Below are positions 43,897 to 52,533 of a stretch of 64,000 nucleotides of DNA, in pieces. Below the pieces are notes generated by a model that had not been told where the DNA came from, did not search any database, and worked only from the letters and a program-made list of their open reading frames with translations. How positions within the stretch are numbered: position 1 is the first letter of the stretch; the number at the start of each line of letters is the position of its first letter. The stretch lies in the NCBI RefSeq assembly GCF_017744095.1, contig NZ_JAGHQX010000001.1:248001-312000 (forward strand). Reading direction: 5' to 3'. A program made the translations under genes and the position numbers. The stretch comes from Shimia sp. R10_1 (GTDB taxonomy: Bacteria; Pseudomonadota; Alphaproteobacteria; Rhodobacterales; Rhodobacteraceae).

Positions 43897-44811
43897 ATGA
43901 ACGCGCAAACCTTGGCTTTCAACCCAGAACCCGGTGTGGCGGCGCAATTGGAGGCGAATGTCCGCCGGGTCTTGGCGCCTAACCCCTCGCCAATGACGTT
44001 TCGCGGCACCAACACTTATCTGATCGGATGCTCAGAGATTGCGGTGATTGATCCCGGTCCTGAAAGCGACGCCCACTTGCGCGCCATTCTTTCTGCTCTG
44101 ACACCTGAGCAAACGATAACCCACATTATCGTGACACATGCTCATCTCGATCATTCACCACTGGCCAAAGCGCTGTCAGAGGAAACTGGCGCGCCAATCT
44201 ATGCCTATGGCGATGCGGACGCGGGACGCAGCTCTGTGATGCAGACACTGGCAGACAGTGGTCTGGCGGGCGGCGGTGAGGGGGTGGATGCAGATTTTCT
44301 TCCGGATCGGGTCGTGTGTGAAGGAGAAGTGCTGCGCGGGCGCGGTTGGGCGCTGGAGGTGATCCACACACCCGGACACTTTGGCAACCACATCTCGCTT
44401 GCCATGGGAGATATGTGCTTTTGTGGGGATCACGTCATGGGGTGGGCCAGTTCGCTGGTGTCGCCGCCCGATGGGGATCTGACGGATTTCATGGCGTCCT
44501 GCGCAAAGCTGCGCGCGCGTGACTGGCGGGTGTTTCATGCGGGACATGGGGCGCCAATTGAAAACCCTGCTGCGCGGCTTGATTGGCTTATGGCGCACCG
44601 TCAGGGGCGCGAAGCAGAGATCCTTCAGGCATTGGGAACTGGACCTGCGACAGCAGGCGCGCTGGCTGCCGAAATTTATGTCGAAACCCCTGCGGCGCTC
44701 CTGCCTGCCGCAACCCGGAACGTCTTTGCACACCTTGTTGATTTGCATGGTAAAAATCGGGTTAAGGCGCAAGGTGCGCTGTCTGCGGATGCGGTCTTTG
44801 AGCTGATGTAA
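43897..44811 (+). CDS. MBL-fold metallo-hydrolase (LACTB2-like)
   Basis: A 304-residue metallo-beta-lactamase-fold protein. The metal site is VTHAHLDHSPLA near 76-87, with further ligands in HTPGHFGNHISL, FCGDHVMGW and VFHAGHG. A C-terminal winged-helix-like region with PAALLPAATRNVFAHLV matches the LACTB2/beta-lactamase 2 group, whose eukaryotic members are ribonucleases. The substrate here is unknown. The ATG has CGAGAGGACG upstream, and the start fits the family. It ends about 110 bp before tRNA-Asn. Confidence 0.86.
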   Translation: MNAQTLAFNPEPGVAAQLEANVRRVLAPNPSPMTFRGTNTYLIGCSEIAVIDPGPESDAHLRAILSALTPEQTITHIIVTHAHLDHSPLAKALSEETGAPIYAYGDADAGRSSVMQTLADSGLAGGGEGVDADFLPDRVVCEGEVLRGRGWALEVIHTPGHFGNHISLAMGDMCFCGDHVMGWASSLVSPPDGDLTDFMASCAKLRARDWRVFHAGHGAPIENPAARLDWLMAHRQGREAEILQALGTGPATAGALAAEIYVETPAALLPAATRNVFAHLVDLHGKNRVKAQGALSADAVFELM

Positions 44812-44919
44812 AAGATTTTTGCGGATTTTCAAAAAACTTCAAAAAAGCCTCTGGACGTATCAGAAAAGCAAAGTTATACCCCGCCACATCTCCTGAGATT
44901 GCTCAAGAGAAACACATGT

Positions 44920-44994
44920 TCCGGCGTAGCTCAGCGGTAGAGCAGTTGACTGTTAATCAATTGGTCGTAGGTTCGATCCCTACCGCCGGAGCCA
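44920..44994 (+). tRNA. tRNA-Asn (GTT), with encoded CCA
   Basis: The cloverleaf is complete: acceptor TCCGGCG/CGCCGGA, D arm GCTC/GAGC, anticodon loop CTGTTAA with GTT, T arm GTAGG/CCTAC with TTCGATC loop, discriminator G and genomic CCA. It is identical to the copy on the minus strand at 58505-58579. Confidence 0.97.
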
Positions 44995-45000
44995 TAAAAA

Positions 45001-45033
45001 GCCCTTAGGTCGCAGAGACCTGAGGGCTTTTTT
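45001..45033 (+). terminator. Intrinsic terminator of tRNA-Asn
   Basis: GCCCTTAGGTC (45001-45011) pairs with GACCTGAGGGC (45017-45027), with one wobble pair, loop GCAGA and six Ts. Nearly the same terminator follows the other tRNA-Asn. Confidence 0.92.
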
Positions 45034-45128
45034 GCATCTAGAGGCGGGTTTCGTGCTCATTGCGGTTCAGCTACTGTGTCCGCTCCGGATCTGACGTGAT
45101 AATTTTATGTTGGAGGCGCTATCAGCAA

Positions 45129-45735
45129 TCAGAAACGCCGGTTCACCCCAATTTGTGATCTGGTTTCGGTATAGGTGAAAGCGCCAATATCGCTGCGTGT
45201 ATTTTCGTAACTGATATCAAAAAACGGCGTGTAGCTGCCCGCGATAAACCAATCGTTTTTTTCCAGTCTCAACCTAAGTCCGTAGGTTTTTTGGTTTGGG
45301 TCGGCGGGAAGAATGGGGCTTGGGTTCTTGTGATCTTTGAAGCGGTAATACAGGCTTGGCTGCGCAGTGATGCCGTATCTCATCTCAAACGTCCCAAAAG
45401 CCGTGATTTGTGTTGTCAACGCATCCTGTGAGGCGTTTGGAACGTTCTCCCGTTCTATGCGGCCCGTAACACCAATAATGGCGCGCCCACCAACCGCTTG
45501 TCGTACGCCAACACTGGCCGTCGCGATGTGACCTGACAAAGAACTGTCGCGGGCGTTTGTGATGTCAAAAAACGTGGTTCTTGCGAACACTGATCGCCCC
45601 TCAAGACCTCTGCTTTCAAAGCTTGCAGTCAGGCCTATGCGATCTTCGTATTTTGCCCCCGCGATGTATCGCGTCCGTATTTCAGGTGCGACTGCATATG
45701 TGAGCCTCTGTTTGGTGAACCGCAAGCCACCCGTA
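45129..45735 (-). pseudogene. C-terminal remnant of an outer-membrane beta-barrel protein (SLAM/DUF560-like)
   Basis: About 200 codons remain of a larger minus-strand gene. The sequence alternates aromatic and polar residues as in barrel strands and has LRLRLEKNDWFIAGSY and ends in QIGVNRRF with a C-terminal phenylalanine, as in outer-membrane proteins. It resembles the barrel of surface lipoprotein assembly modifiers, but this is a family-level guess. The 5' part is absent: the insertion sequence abuts it, and on the far side of the element a stop codon sits in frame with no matching sequence. The event was probably an insertion with a deletion of the rest of the gene. Confidence 0.6.
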
Positions 45736-46565
45736 GGGTCAGGACCCATTGATTTCGGTCCAGCGGCGTGATTCACGGTTCGAAAATCGAGCGGTAACAT
45801 GTCTGATCTATTCTGGCTTACGGACGCGCAGATGGCGCGTCTTAAGCCCTTCTTTCCCAAGTCCCATGGTAAGCCACGCGTTGATGACCGACGTGTTTTG
45901 AGCGGTATTATCTTCATCAATCGCAATGGGTTGCGTTGGCGCGACGCTCCTGCGGCCTATGCCCTCACAAGACGCTCCACAACCGTTGGAAGCGGTGGAG
46001 CGATAAAGGTTTCTTCGCCCGGATGATGGTGGGTCTGGCCGCCGAACACGGCGAAGAGAAGACTGTGATGATCGATGCGACCTACCTCAAAGCACACCGG
46101 ACAGCGACCAGTTTGGGCGTCAAAAAGGGGGGCGTGGACGCCTGATCGGTCGGACGAAGGGCGGCATGAATACCAAGTTGCACGCCATTTGCGATAGCCA
46201 AGGACGTCCGCTGAACCTGTTCGTGACCGCAGGACAGGTCAGCGATTACACCGGGGCCCGCGCCATGGTGAACAGTTTGCCCAAGGTGGACTGGCTGCTT
46301 GGAGACCGTGGCTACGACGCCGACTGGTTCAGAGAAGCGTTGAAAGACAAAGGGATACGTCCCTGCATCCCCGGTCGAAAGCAGCGCAAGAAGCCAGTGA
46401 AATACGACAAGCGCCGCTACAAACGGCGTAACCGGATTGAGATCATGTTCGGCAGGCTGAAAGACTGGCGGCGTGTCGCAACACGATACGACAGATGCCC
46501 GAAGGTCTTCCTGTCAGCAATCGCTCTCGCCGCAACCATCATCTATTGGCTATGAGTCCTGAACC
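45736..46565 (+). mobile_element. IS5-family insertion sequence, IS427-like, 830 bp
   Basis: The ends are imperfect inverted repeats: GGGTCAGGACCCAT on the left and, reading inward from the right, GGTTCAGGACTCAT. A TA dinucleotide flanks each side (45734-45735 and 46566-46567), the usual target duplication for this group. Length and transposase type agree. The element lies at the broken end of the barrel gene remnant, between tRNA-Asn and speB. Confidence 0.85.
45799..46555 (+). pseudogene. IS5-family DDE transposase, frameshifted
   Basis: Three frames are needed to read the whole transposase. The first covers SDLFWLTDAQMARLKPFFPK and ends its homology at about 45958, where one base seems missing in the codons before CPHKTLHNRWKRW. 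The second frame carries VMIDATYLKAHRTA with the first catalytic aspartate and stops after KKGG. A second minus-one step at the A5G6 run near 46125 leads to the third frame, with GDRGYDADWF and RNRIEIMFGRLKDWRR holding the other acidic residues. The A/G run is a plausible programmed frameshift site; the first break looks like damage. Confidence 0.85.
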
Positions 46566-46687
46566 TAGGGGGCATTCAAAGCGACAGTAGCGTTTCAAAT
46601 TGGCAATAGCCAATTGCCTTTTCAGGCATTTGTCGTGCCGTCACTGATTTATACCGGTCTTTGTTTTTAGAGCTGCAGAAGACTGAG

Positions 46688-46733
46688 AAACGAGGAATAC
46701 TGCACTGTGAGAGCCAAAGCTGCATCCTCGTTT
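46688..46733. terminator. Probable terminator of the polyamine operon
   Basis: AAACGAGGA (46688-46696) and TCCTCGTTT (46725-46733) form a 9-bp stem with a partly paired 28-nt interior, 11 bp past the speB stop on the minus strand. T-runs are short on both sides, so efficiency is uncertain. Confidence 0.5.
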
Positions 46734-46744
46734 TGCATCGTTTT

Positions 46745-47584
46745 TCAAAGCGCCATCAGTCGATACACGATCTGTGCGGCGGTGAAATCCCAGGCTTCTT
46801 CGCCGTTGGGCGCCAATTCTACGACGTCGAAACCGACACAGCGGCGGCCTTTCAGAGCGTGTTCCACGAGATGCAGCGCTTGATAAAAGCCAAGCCCACC
46901 GGGTACCGGCGTGCCTGTGGCGGGCATCTGGCTTGGGTCGAGGCCATCCACGTCAAAGCTCACATAGACCAGCTCCGGGAAGTCTTCGGGCAGGTCGACC
47001 GCATGGGTGTTGTTGACCACGATTTCCTCAGCATCGACATGAAAGACGTTGTTTTCTTTGCGACTTTCTGCCTCTTGCGGGCAGAGTGCGCGGACGCCGA
47101 ATTGGGCCAGCCGGATGCCATCCTCAGATAGAAGATGCATAACCGAGGCATGGGAGTGTTTTTCGCCCTGATAGGCGATGCGCAGATCTGCATGGGCGTC
47201 GATTTGCACGATGCCGATGGGTTGGCCCAAGGCGCGGGCTACGCCACTGACCGCGCCGTAGCTCAAGGAATGCTCGCCGCCGAGTGTCACGGGCAGTTTA
47301 CCTGCTTTCACAACGGCTTCGGTTTTGGCCGCCAGACGCTCCATGACTTCGGGCAGCGGGCCGTCGCAGTCCAGCGCGGCATGGGTATGTATGCCTTTGG
47401 CGCAGGGCTCGATGCCTTTGCACAGCCGCTCAAGCTCATTGGAGGCTTCGATGATCGCAGCGGGGCCACCTTTGGTGCCCGCGCCATAAGAGACGGTGCG
47501 CTCCAGTGGCACGGGGATCACGTGGAAAAACGCGTCTTCAGTACGCTCGGTTTCGGTCAGTTCGCTGTCCAGAAAAACGCTCAT
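46745..47584 (-). CDS. speB: Agmatinase
   Basis: A 279-residue ureohydrolase that splits agmatine to putrescine and urea. The binuclear manganese ligands are visible in LGGEHSLSYG, IDAHADLR and SFDVDGLDPS, and the C-terminal FDVVELAPNGE is conserved. With speA upstream it completes the arginine to putrescine route. Its start overlaps the nspC stop by four bases (ATGA). It is the last gene of the operon. Confidence 0.94.
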   Translation of the reverse strand: MSVFLDSELTETERTEDAFFHVIPVPLERTVSYGAGTKGGPAAIIEASNELERLCKGIEPCAKGIHTHAALDCDGPLPEVMERLAAKTEAVVKAGKLPVTLGGEHSLSYGAVSGVARALGQPIGIVQIDAHADLRIAYQGEKHSHASVMHLLSEDGIRLAQFGVRALCPQEAESRKENNVFHVDAEEIVVNNTHAVDLPEDFPELVYVSFDVDGLDPSQMPATGTPVPGGLGFYQALHLVEHALKGRRCVGFDVVELAPNGEEAWDFTAAQIVYRLMAL

Positions 47585-48750
47585 GACAGGCGCTCCTTAA
47601 AATCGGTGTAGTCAAATGTGCGCACCATGGTGAGCGCGTCGGTTTCGCTGTTCCACAGAGCAATCGCGGGCAGGGGCACGCCGTTGAAGGTGTTGGTTTT
47701 CACCATGGAATAGTGCGCCTGATCGAGGAAGGCGAAGCGCTGGCCGATCTCAAGCGGCTGCGCCCATGTGTAGTCGCCAATCACGTCACCGGCGAGGCAG
47801 GAAGGGCCGCCGAGGCGATAGGTGTGCCCCGCGTCCGCCTCATCCAGAAGGGCTGGGCGATAAGGCGCTTCGATCACGTCGGGCATGTGGCAGGTGGCGG
47901 AGATATCGGTGATCGCCAGATTCATACCATTGGTGGGCAGATCGAGGATTTCGCCAACCAAAATGCCTGCATCCAGTGCCACCGCTTCGCCGGGCTCCAG
48001 GTAGACCTCCACATTAAAGGTGCTGCGGATCTCTTTGATGAAAGCGATCAGCGCTTCGCGGTCATAGTCCGCTCGTGTGATGTGGTGGCCGCCGCCGAAG
48101 TTCAGCCATTTGAGATCCGCCAGATAGGGGCGCAGTTTGGGTTCCACCGCTACCCATGTCCGTGCAAGCGGCTCAAAGCCCTGCTCGCAAAGCGTGTGCA
48201 TGTGCAGACCGTCGACGCCGTCAAGAATGTCTGGCGTCAGCTGGCTGACGGGTGTGCCAAGGCGGGAACAGGGTGCGCAGGGATCGTACTTGGCAATCTC
48301 GCCCTCGGAGTGTTCCGGATTGATACGCAGACCAACCTGAACCTTGGCGGATTGGGCTTTGCTGAGAAAGCGTGCTTTCTGGCTGGGGCTGTTGAAAATG
48401 ATGTGGTCAGACAGTGCGAGAATTTCATCAATGTCGCTGTCTTTGTAACCAGCGCAGAAGGTGGCGACCTCACCGCCGTATTCTTCACGCCCCAGACGGG
48501 CCTCATAGATGCCGCTTGCGCAGGTGCCGCCGAGATATTGGCGCACCAGCGGGGCAAGCGAGAACATGGAGAAGGCTTTGAGGGCGCTCAGCACATGGGC
48601 GCCGGAGCGGTCAGAGACATCTTTGAGGATGCGCAAGTTACGCGTAATGGCGGCTTCATCCACCACAAAGCAAGGGCTTGGCACGCGGCTGAGATCAAAG
48701 GTGCGAAACGCGCCTGCGTCTCCGGCCTGAGTTTGCATCATGTCAGACAT
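47581..48750 (-). CDS. nspC: Carboxynorspermidine/carboxyspermidine decarboxylase
   Basis: A 389-residue fold III PLP decarboxylase. The PLP lysine lies in LSALKAFSMFSLAPLV (about K58), EYGGEVATFCAGYKD follows, and the GGPSCLAGDVIG block near the C-terminus carries the active-site cysteine. It decarboxylates carboxyspermidine to spermidine. The start at 48750 has GGAG 8 nt upstream; a GTG at 48762 lies too close to that site. It follows the dehydrogenase gene, from which it is separated by the repeat at 48777-48838. Confidence 0.92.
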   Translation of the reverse strand: MSDMMQTQAGDAGAFRTFDLSRVPSPCFVVDEAAITRNLRILKDVSDRSGAHVLSALKAFSMFSLAPLVRQYLGGTCASGIYEARLGREEYGGEVATFCAGYKDSDIDEILALSDHIIFNSPSQKARFLSKAQSAKVQVGLRINPEHSEGEIAKYDPCAPCSRLGTPVSQLTPDILDGVDGLHMHTLCEQGFEPLARTWVAVEPKLRPYLADLKWLNFGGGHHITRADYDREALIAFIKEIRSTFNVEVYLEPGEAVALDAGILVGEILDLPTNGMNLAITDISATCHMPDVIEAPYRPALLDEADAGHTYRLGGPSCLAGDVIGDYTWAQPLEIGQRFAFLDQAHYSMVKTNTFNGVPLPAIALWNSETDALTMVRTFDYTDFKERLS

Positions 48751-48776
48751 CTTTGGCTCCACGATGAGGGGAAAAA

Positions 48777-48838
48777 GGGGGCGCTGCCCCCGTCACCGCA
48801 GGCGGTGACTCCCCCGGGATATTTTGGGCAAGAGGAAG
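48777..48838. repeat. Intergenic palindromic repeat of Rhodobacteraceae type
   Basis: GGGGGC/GCCCCC with loop GCT (48777-48791), then GTCACCGC/GCGGTGAC (48792-48809), followed by TCCCCCGGGATATTTTGG and AAGAGGAAG. I recognise this layout as a repeat scattered between genes in Rhodobacteraceae genomes. Here it sits inside the polyamine operon between nspC and the dehydrogenase gene and could act as an mRNA processing or stability element. Confidence 0.65.
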
Positions 48839-48871
48839 CGGCAGCCCAGTTCAGACCGCCGCTGAGAGGGT

Positions 48872-50083
48872 TTAGAAGTCGACAGGGCCATCGAGTTCGT
48901 GCACCTGCCAAGGCAGGCCGTGTGCATTCAGCATGTCCATGAAGTTATCAGGGTCCAGCTGCTCCATGTTCCACACGCCGGGCTCTTTCCAGTTGCCTTT
49001 GAGAACCTGTGCCGCACCGATCATTGCGGGCACGCCGGTGGTGTAGGACACGGCCTGAGAGCCAACCTCTGCATAGCATTCTTCGTGGTCGCAGATGTTG
49101 TAGATGTAGTAGGTTTTTTCGCCCGACCCATCTTTGGCCTGACCCGTTGCGATGTCGCCAATGCAGGCTTTGCCTTTGGTCAGCGCGCCCAGATCACCGG
49201 GATCGGGCAGCAGGGTTTTCAGGAACTGGATCGGAATGATTTCCTTGCCGTCATGCATCACCGGATCGATGCGGGTCATGCCGACGTTCTGTAGTACAGT
49301 AGCGTGCATGATGTAGGCATCACCAAAGGTCATCCAGAAACGTGCGCGCTCGATCTCTGGGAAATGGGTGGAGAGGCTTTCCAGCTCTTCGTGATACATC
49401 TGGTACATGTTTTTTGTGCCAACACCGGGGAAGTCGAACTCCACCTTGTTGGTCAGCGCCGGGCTGTGCTGCCATGCGCCGTTTTCCCAGTGACGCACTT
49501 CGGCGAGCACTTCGCGCAGGTTGATCTCCGGGTTGAAGTTGGTGGCAAAAGCTTGCCCGTTGTCGCCGCCATTGGCGTCCAGAATGTCGATCTGGCGGAT
49601 GGTGTCGAGCTTGTGCTTTTTCAGCCAAGTCGCAAACACAGAGGTCACGCCCGGATCAAAGCCAGAGCCGAGGATGGCGGTCAAACCCGCTTCTTTGAAT
49701 TTGTCCTGATAGGCCCACTGCCAGTGGTATTCGAACTTGGCCACATCTTCGGGCTCATAGTTTGCGGTATCCAGATAGTGGCAGCCTGCTTCGAGACAGG
49801 CATCCATCAGCACCAGATCCTGATAGGGCAGCGCGAGGTTCACCAGAAGCTCCGCACCGGTTTCTTTGATCAGGGCAACCGTGGCCGCCACATCCATGGC
49901 ATCGAGCTCTGCGGTTTTGATCTCCACACCCACGCGCTCTTTCACGCTTGCGGCGATGTCATCACATTTGGATTTCGTGCGGCTCGCCAGCGTGATCTCG
50001 CTGAAGATATCGGCATTCATCGCCATTTTGTGGACCGCAGCGTGGCTGACGCCGCCAGCCCCGACAACAAGAGTTTTTCCCAT
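48872..50083 (-). CDS. Carboxynorspermidine/carboxyspermidine dehydrogenase (saccharopine dehydrogenase family)
   Basis: A 403-residue Lys1-like enzyme that condenses putrescine (or diaminopropane) with aspartate semialdehyde and reduces the product to the carboxy-polyamine. The Rossmann motif is VVGAGGVSHAAVHKM (6-20). HYLDTANYEPED and GSGFDPGVTSVFATW are family motifs, with EECYAEVGSQAVSYTTG near the C-terminus. Its placement between speA and nspC fixes the role. AGGAGACGC lies before the ATG. Confidence 0.92.
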   Translation of the reverse strand: MGKTLVVGAGGVSHAAVHKMAMNADIFSEITLASRTKSKCDDIAASVKERVGVEIKTAELDAMDVAATVALIKETGAELLVNLALPYQDLVLMDACLEAGCHYLDTANYEPEDVAKFEYHWQWAYQDKFKEAGLTAILGSGFDPGVTSVFATWLKKHKLDTIRQIDILDANGGDNGQAFATNFNPEINLREVLAEVRHWENGAWQHSPALTNKVEFDFPGVGTKNMYQMYHEELESLSTHFPEIERARFWMTFGDAYIMHATVLQNVGMTRIDPVMHDGKEIIPIQFLKTLLPDPGDLGALTKGKACIGDIATGQAKDGSGEKTYYIYNICDHEECYAEVGSQAVSYTTGVPAMIGAAQVLKGNWKEPGVWNMEQLDPDNFMDMLNAHGLPWQVHELDGPVDF

Positions 50084-50106
50084 GAGCGTCTCCTGACTGA
50101 TGAGGG

Positions 50107-51996
50107 TTATTCGAAATAAGTGTAGCCATTCATCGAGTCGCGATACGCGCCGATGAGGGTTTTGCGTTCATTGGATTGCAGACGGCCGGCAGAGATCGCC
50201 TCGTCCACCATTTTGCGGAAGGCCGCGATGCAGTCGGCTGGGTCGTACTCCACATAAGACAGCACTTCAGCGATGGTGTCGCCTTCCTGTTCATGCAGCA
50301 GGTCAAAGCCGCCATCGGCGCGCAGATCGATGGTCACAACATTGGTGTCTCCAAAGAGATTGTGCAGATCGCCCAGCGTTTCCTGATAAGCGCCCACAAA
50401 GAACACACCCAGGTAATAGGGGCGGTCTTCGGGCAGGGTGTGCACTGGCAAGGAGGGCGCGATGTCACCTGCAAGGATGAATTTGTCCATCTTGCCGTCG
50501 CTGTCACAGGTGATGTCAGACAGCACCGCGCGGCGGTCTGGCATCTCATTGAGCATCTGTAGCGGCACAATCGGGTGCAGCTGGTCAATCGCCCAAACGT
50601 CCGGCAGGGATTGGAACAGTGAGAAGTTGCAATGGTAGACATCGGCCACCTGCTGCAATTCACGGTCCAGATCGCTGTTGGGTTCGCTTTCGCGTGCGAT
50701 GACCTTTATGTCGGACATCAGGCGTAGGAAAATCCGTTCGGCGCGGGCCATTTGACGCAAGTCGATATGGCCGCGGCGGAAAAGTGCGCGCAGTTCATCC
50801 CGGTAGAACCGCGCATCATTCCAGCATTCCTGAACACGCTCTGCCACCAGATAGCCGCCGATGGCGGCCAGATCTGTGACATAATGGTGATCCTCTGGCT
50901 GCACCTCTGGCGCGTCGGGTGCGTCATAGAGCGTGCTTTCGAGCACATCAAACACCAGCATCGATGAGGTGGCAGAGACCGCGCGGCCGCTTTCCGTGAC
51001 CAATACCGGATGGGGCAGATCCGCCTCGTCCATGGCGTAGCCAACGGTTTCAACGATATTGGCGCAGTATTCTTCGACGGTGTAGTTGATCGAGTTTTCA
51101 GAGGCGCGTTTTTCGCCCGTATAGTCCACACCCAGACCGCCGCCGAGATCAAGATGGGTGAGCGGCACACCCTCTCGGGTGAGTTCAATGAAATAACGAC
51201 AGGCCTCGGATACGGCGCGGCGAACATCATTCACGTCAGGCACCTGACTGCCGAGATGGGAGTGTTGCAGCTTCAGACAATGCAGCAGATTTTCGTCGCG
51301 CAGACGGTCCACCACGCGCAAAAGCTGGTCTGTGTTCATGCCAAAAGCAGAGCGATCCCCGGAGCTGCTTTGCCATTTGCCGCTGATCTGGTTGGTGAGC
51401 TTTACGCGCACGCCAAGCAGGGGATCGATGCCCAGTTCTCGCGCGACTTCGATCACGATCTCCGCCTCTTTTGGGCTTTCAAGAACGATGACGGTGTTGA
51501 AACCAAGGCGCTGAGATAGGATGGCGAGGCGCACAAATTCCGCGTCTTTCACACCGTTACAGATGATCAGCGCTTCTTTGGACAGCCGGTGTGCCAGTGC
51601 GATCACCAGCTCCGGCTTGCTGCCAGCCTCAAGGCCAAATTCATATTGGCGGCCAAAATCAACAATCCGATCCACAACCTGCGACTGCTGGTTGACCTTG
51701 ATTGGGAACACCCCACGATAGCTGCCGCGATAGCCGGTTTTGGTGATTGCCGTTATGAAGCTCTCGTTCAGGTGCCGGATCTCAGCCTCAAGGAAGCTTT
51801 TCACACGCAGCAAAAGCGGGCTTGCGATGCCGCGTTGCTGGAGGTCCTCGAGAATGCCGGGCAGGCTGATTGGTTTTGCATCCGGGTTGGCCGGATCACA
51901 AAGCGCGACATCACCGTTTTGCAAAACGGTGACCAGTCCTTTGCTCCAACGGTCAATGCCGTAAATGGAGTCAGAGAGCGGCTGTTCATGAGACAT
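50107..51996 (-). CDS. speA: Biosynthetic arginine decarboxylase
   Basis: A 629-residue SpeA protein, normal length for the fold III biosynthetic enzyme. The PLP lysine lies in YRGVFPIKVNQQ near K100, HSHLGSQVPDV and LDLGGGLGVDYTG follow, and the C-terminal half has VTCDSDGKMDKF with the substrate cysteine region. It makes agmatine from arginine and starts the operon speA-dehydrogenase-nspC-speB. A weak AAGG is upstream of the ATG. Confidence 0.95.
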   Translation of the reverse strand: MSHEQPLSDSIYGIDRWSKGLVTVLQNGDVALCDPANPDAKPISLPGILEDLQQRGIASPLLLRVKSFLEAEIRHLNESFITAITKTGYRGSYRGVFPIKVNQQSQVVDRIVDFGRQYEFGLEAGSKPELVIALAHRLSKEALIICNGVKDAEFVRLAILSQRLGFNTVIVLESPKEAEIVIEVARELGIDPLLGVRVKLTNQISGKWQSSSGDRSAFGMNTDQLLRVVDRLRDENLLHCLKLQHSHLGSQVPDVNDVRRAVSEACRYFIELTREGVPLTHLDLGGGLGVDYTGEKRASENSINYTVEEYCANIVETVGYAMDEADLPHPVLVTESGRAVSATSSMLVFDVLESTLYDAPDAPEVQPEDHHYVTDLAAIGGYLVAERVQECWNDARFYRDELRALFRRGHIDLRQMARAERIFLRLMSDIKVIARESEPNSDLDRELQQVADVYHCNFSLFQSLPDVWAIDQLHPIVPLQMLNEMPDRRAVLSDITCDSDGKMDKFILAGDIAPSLPVHTLPEDRPYYLGVFFVGAYQETLGDLHNLFGDTNVVTIDLRADGGFDLLHEQEGDTIAEVLSYVEYDPADCIAAFRKMVDEAISAGRLQSNERKTLIGAYRDSMNGYTYFE

Positions 51997-52533
51997 GCGA
52001 ACAAACCTTAGCTGATATTTGATAGGATGGAAGGAGAGTACAGGCGATTTCGCTATCGCGCAAAACTACGCGGGCTCAATTTGTCCTGCATTACGAAGAT
52101 GAAGCCATTTCATCTGTGTGAACTCCCTAGAGGTTCCTCAGCCTTGCGCTGAAGGAAACTTTTCTGGCCATTAATTTTGCAAAGGGCTGCTGTCAAACAA
52201 AAAGTTTATGCTTGGAAAGATGGTCGCACGAGACACCGTTTGCGGCGCACAATAGGTCGTTTTGCACACAGTGCGGGCTGGCAGCCTTCCTAAGCCGGAG
52301 GACTGCCGAACAGTATCGTCGCGCCCGTATGCAATTGGTGCGTGGCTCTTTGCATGGCGTTGACGCTGACGGGCGGCGCCATGTTCGCGCTGCTATCTTT
52401 TTGGCGCATTGCCACTTTTTCTGGCAAAACTGATGGAGTAGGGTGTGTCGTGTTATCGCGTGCGCATCTGTTTGTTGACCAAGAAGTAAAACACCTATCG
52501 GTTTGGATGATGCACCATCAACAGGGGAAAACG
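51997..52533. other. Long divergent intergenic region between speA and the BMP importer
   Basis: No gene is supported in 537 bp. Small frames here lack ribosome binding sites and family features. TCAGC/GCTGA (near 52138-52152) is a weak hairpin. TTGACC at 52475-52480 with TATCGG at 52496-52501 is a poor candidate promoter for the importer. No purine riboswitch core was recognised. Confidence 0.45.

Noticed and set aside
52342-52533. Longer start for the BMP binding protein
   Set aside because: The signal peptide begins at 52534 after a good ribosome binding site; upstream codons would place the signal peptide inside the protein.
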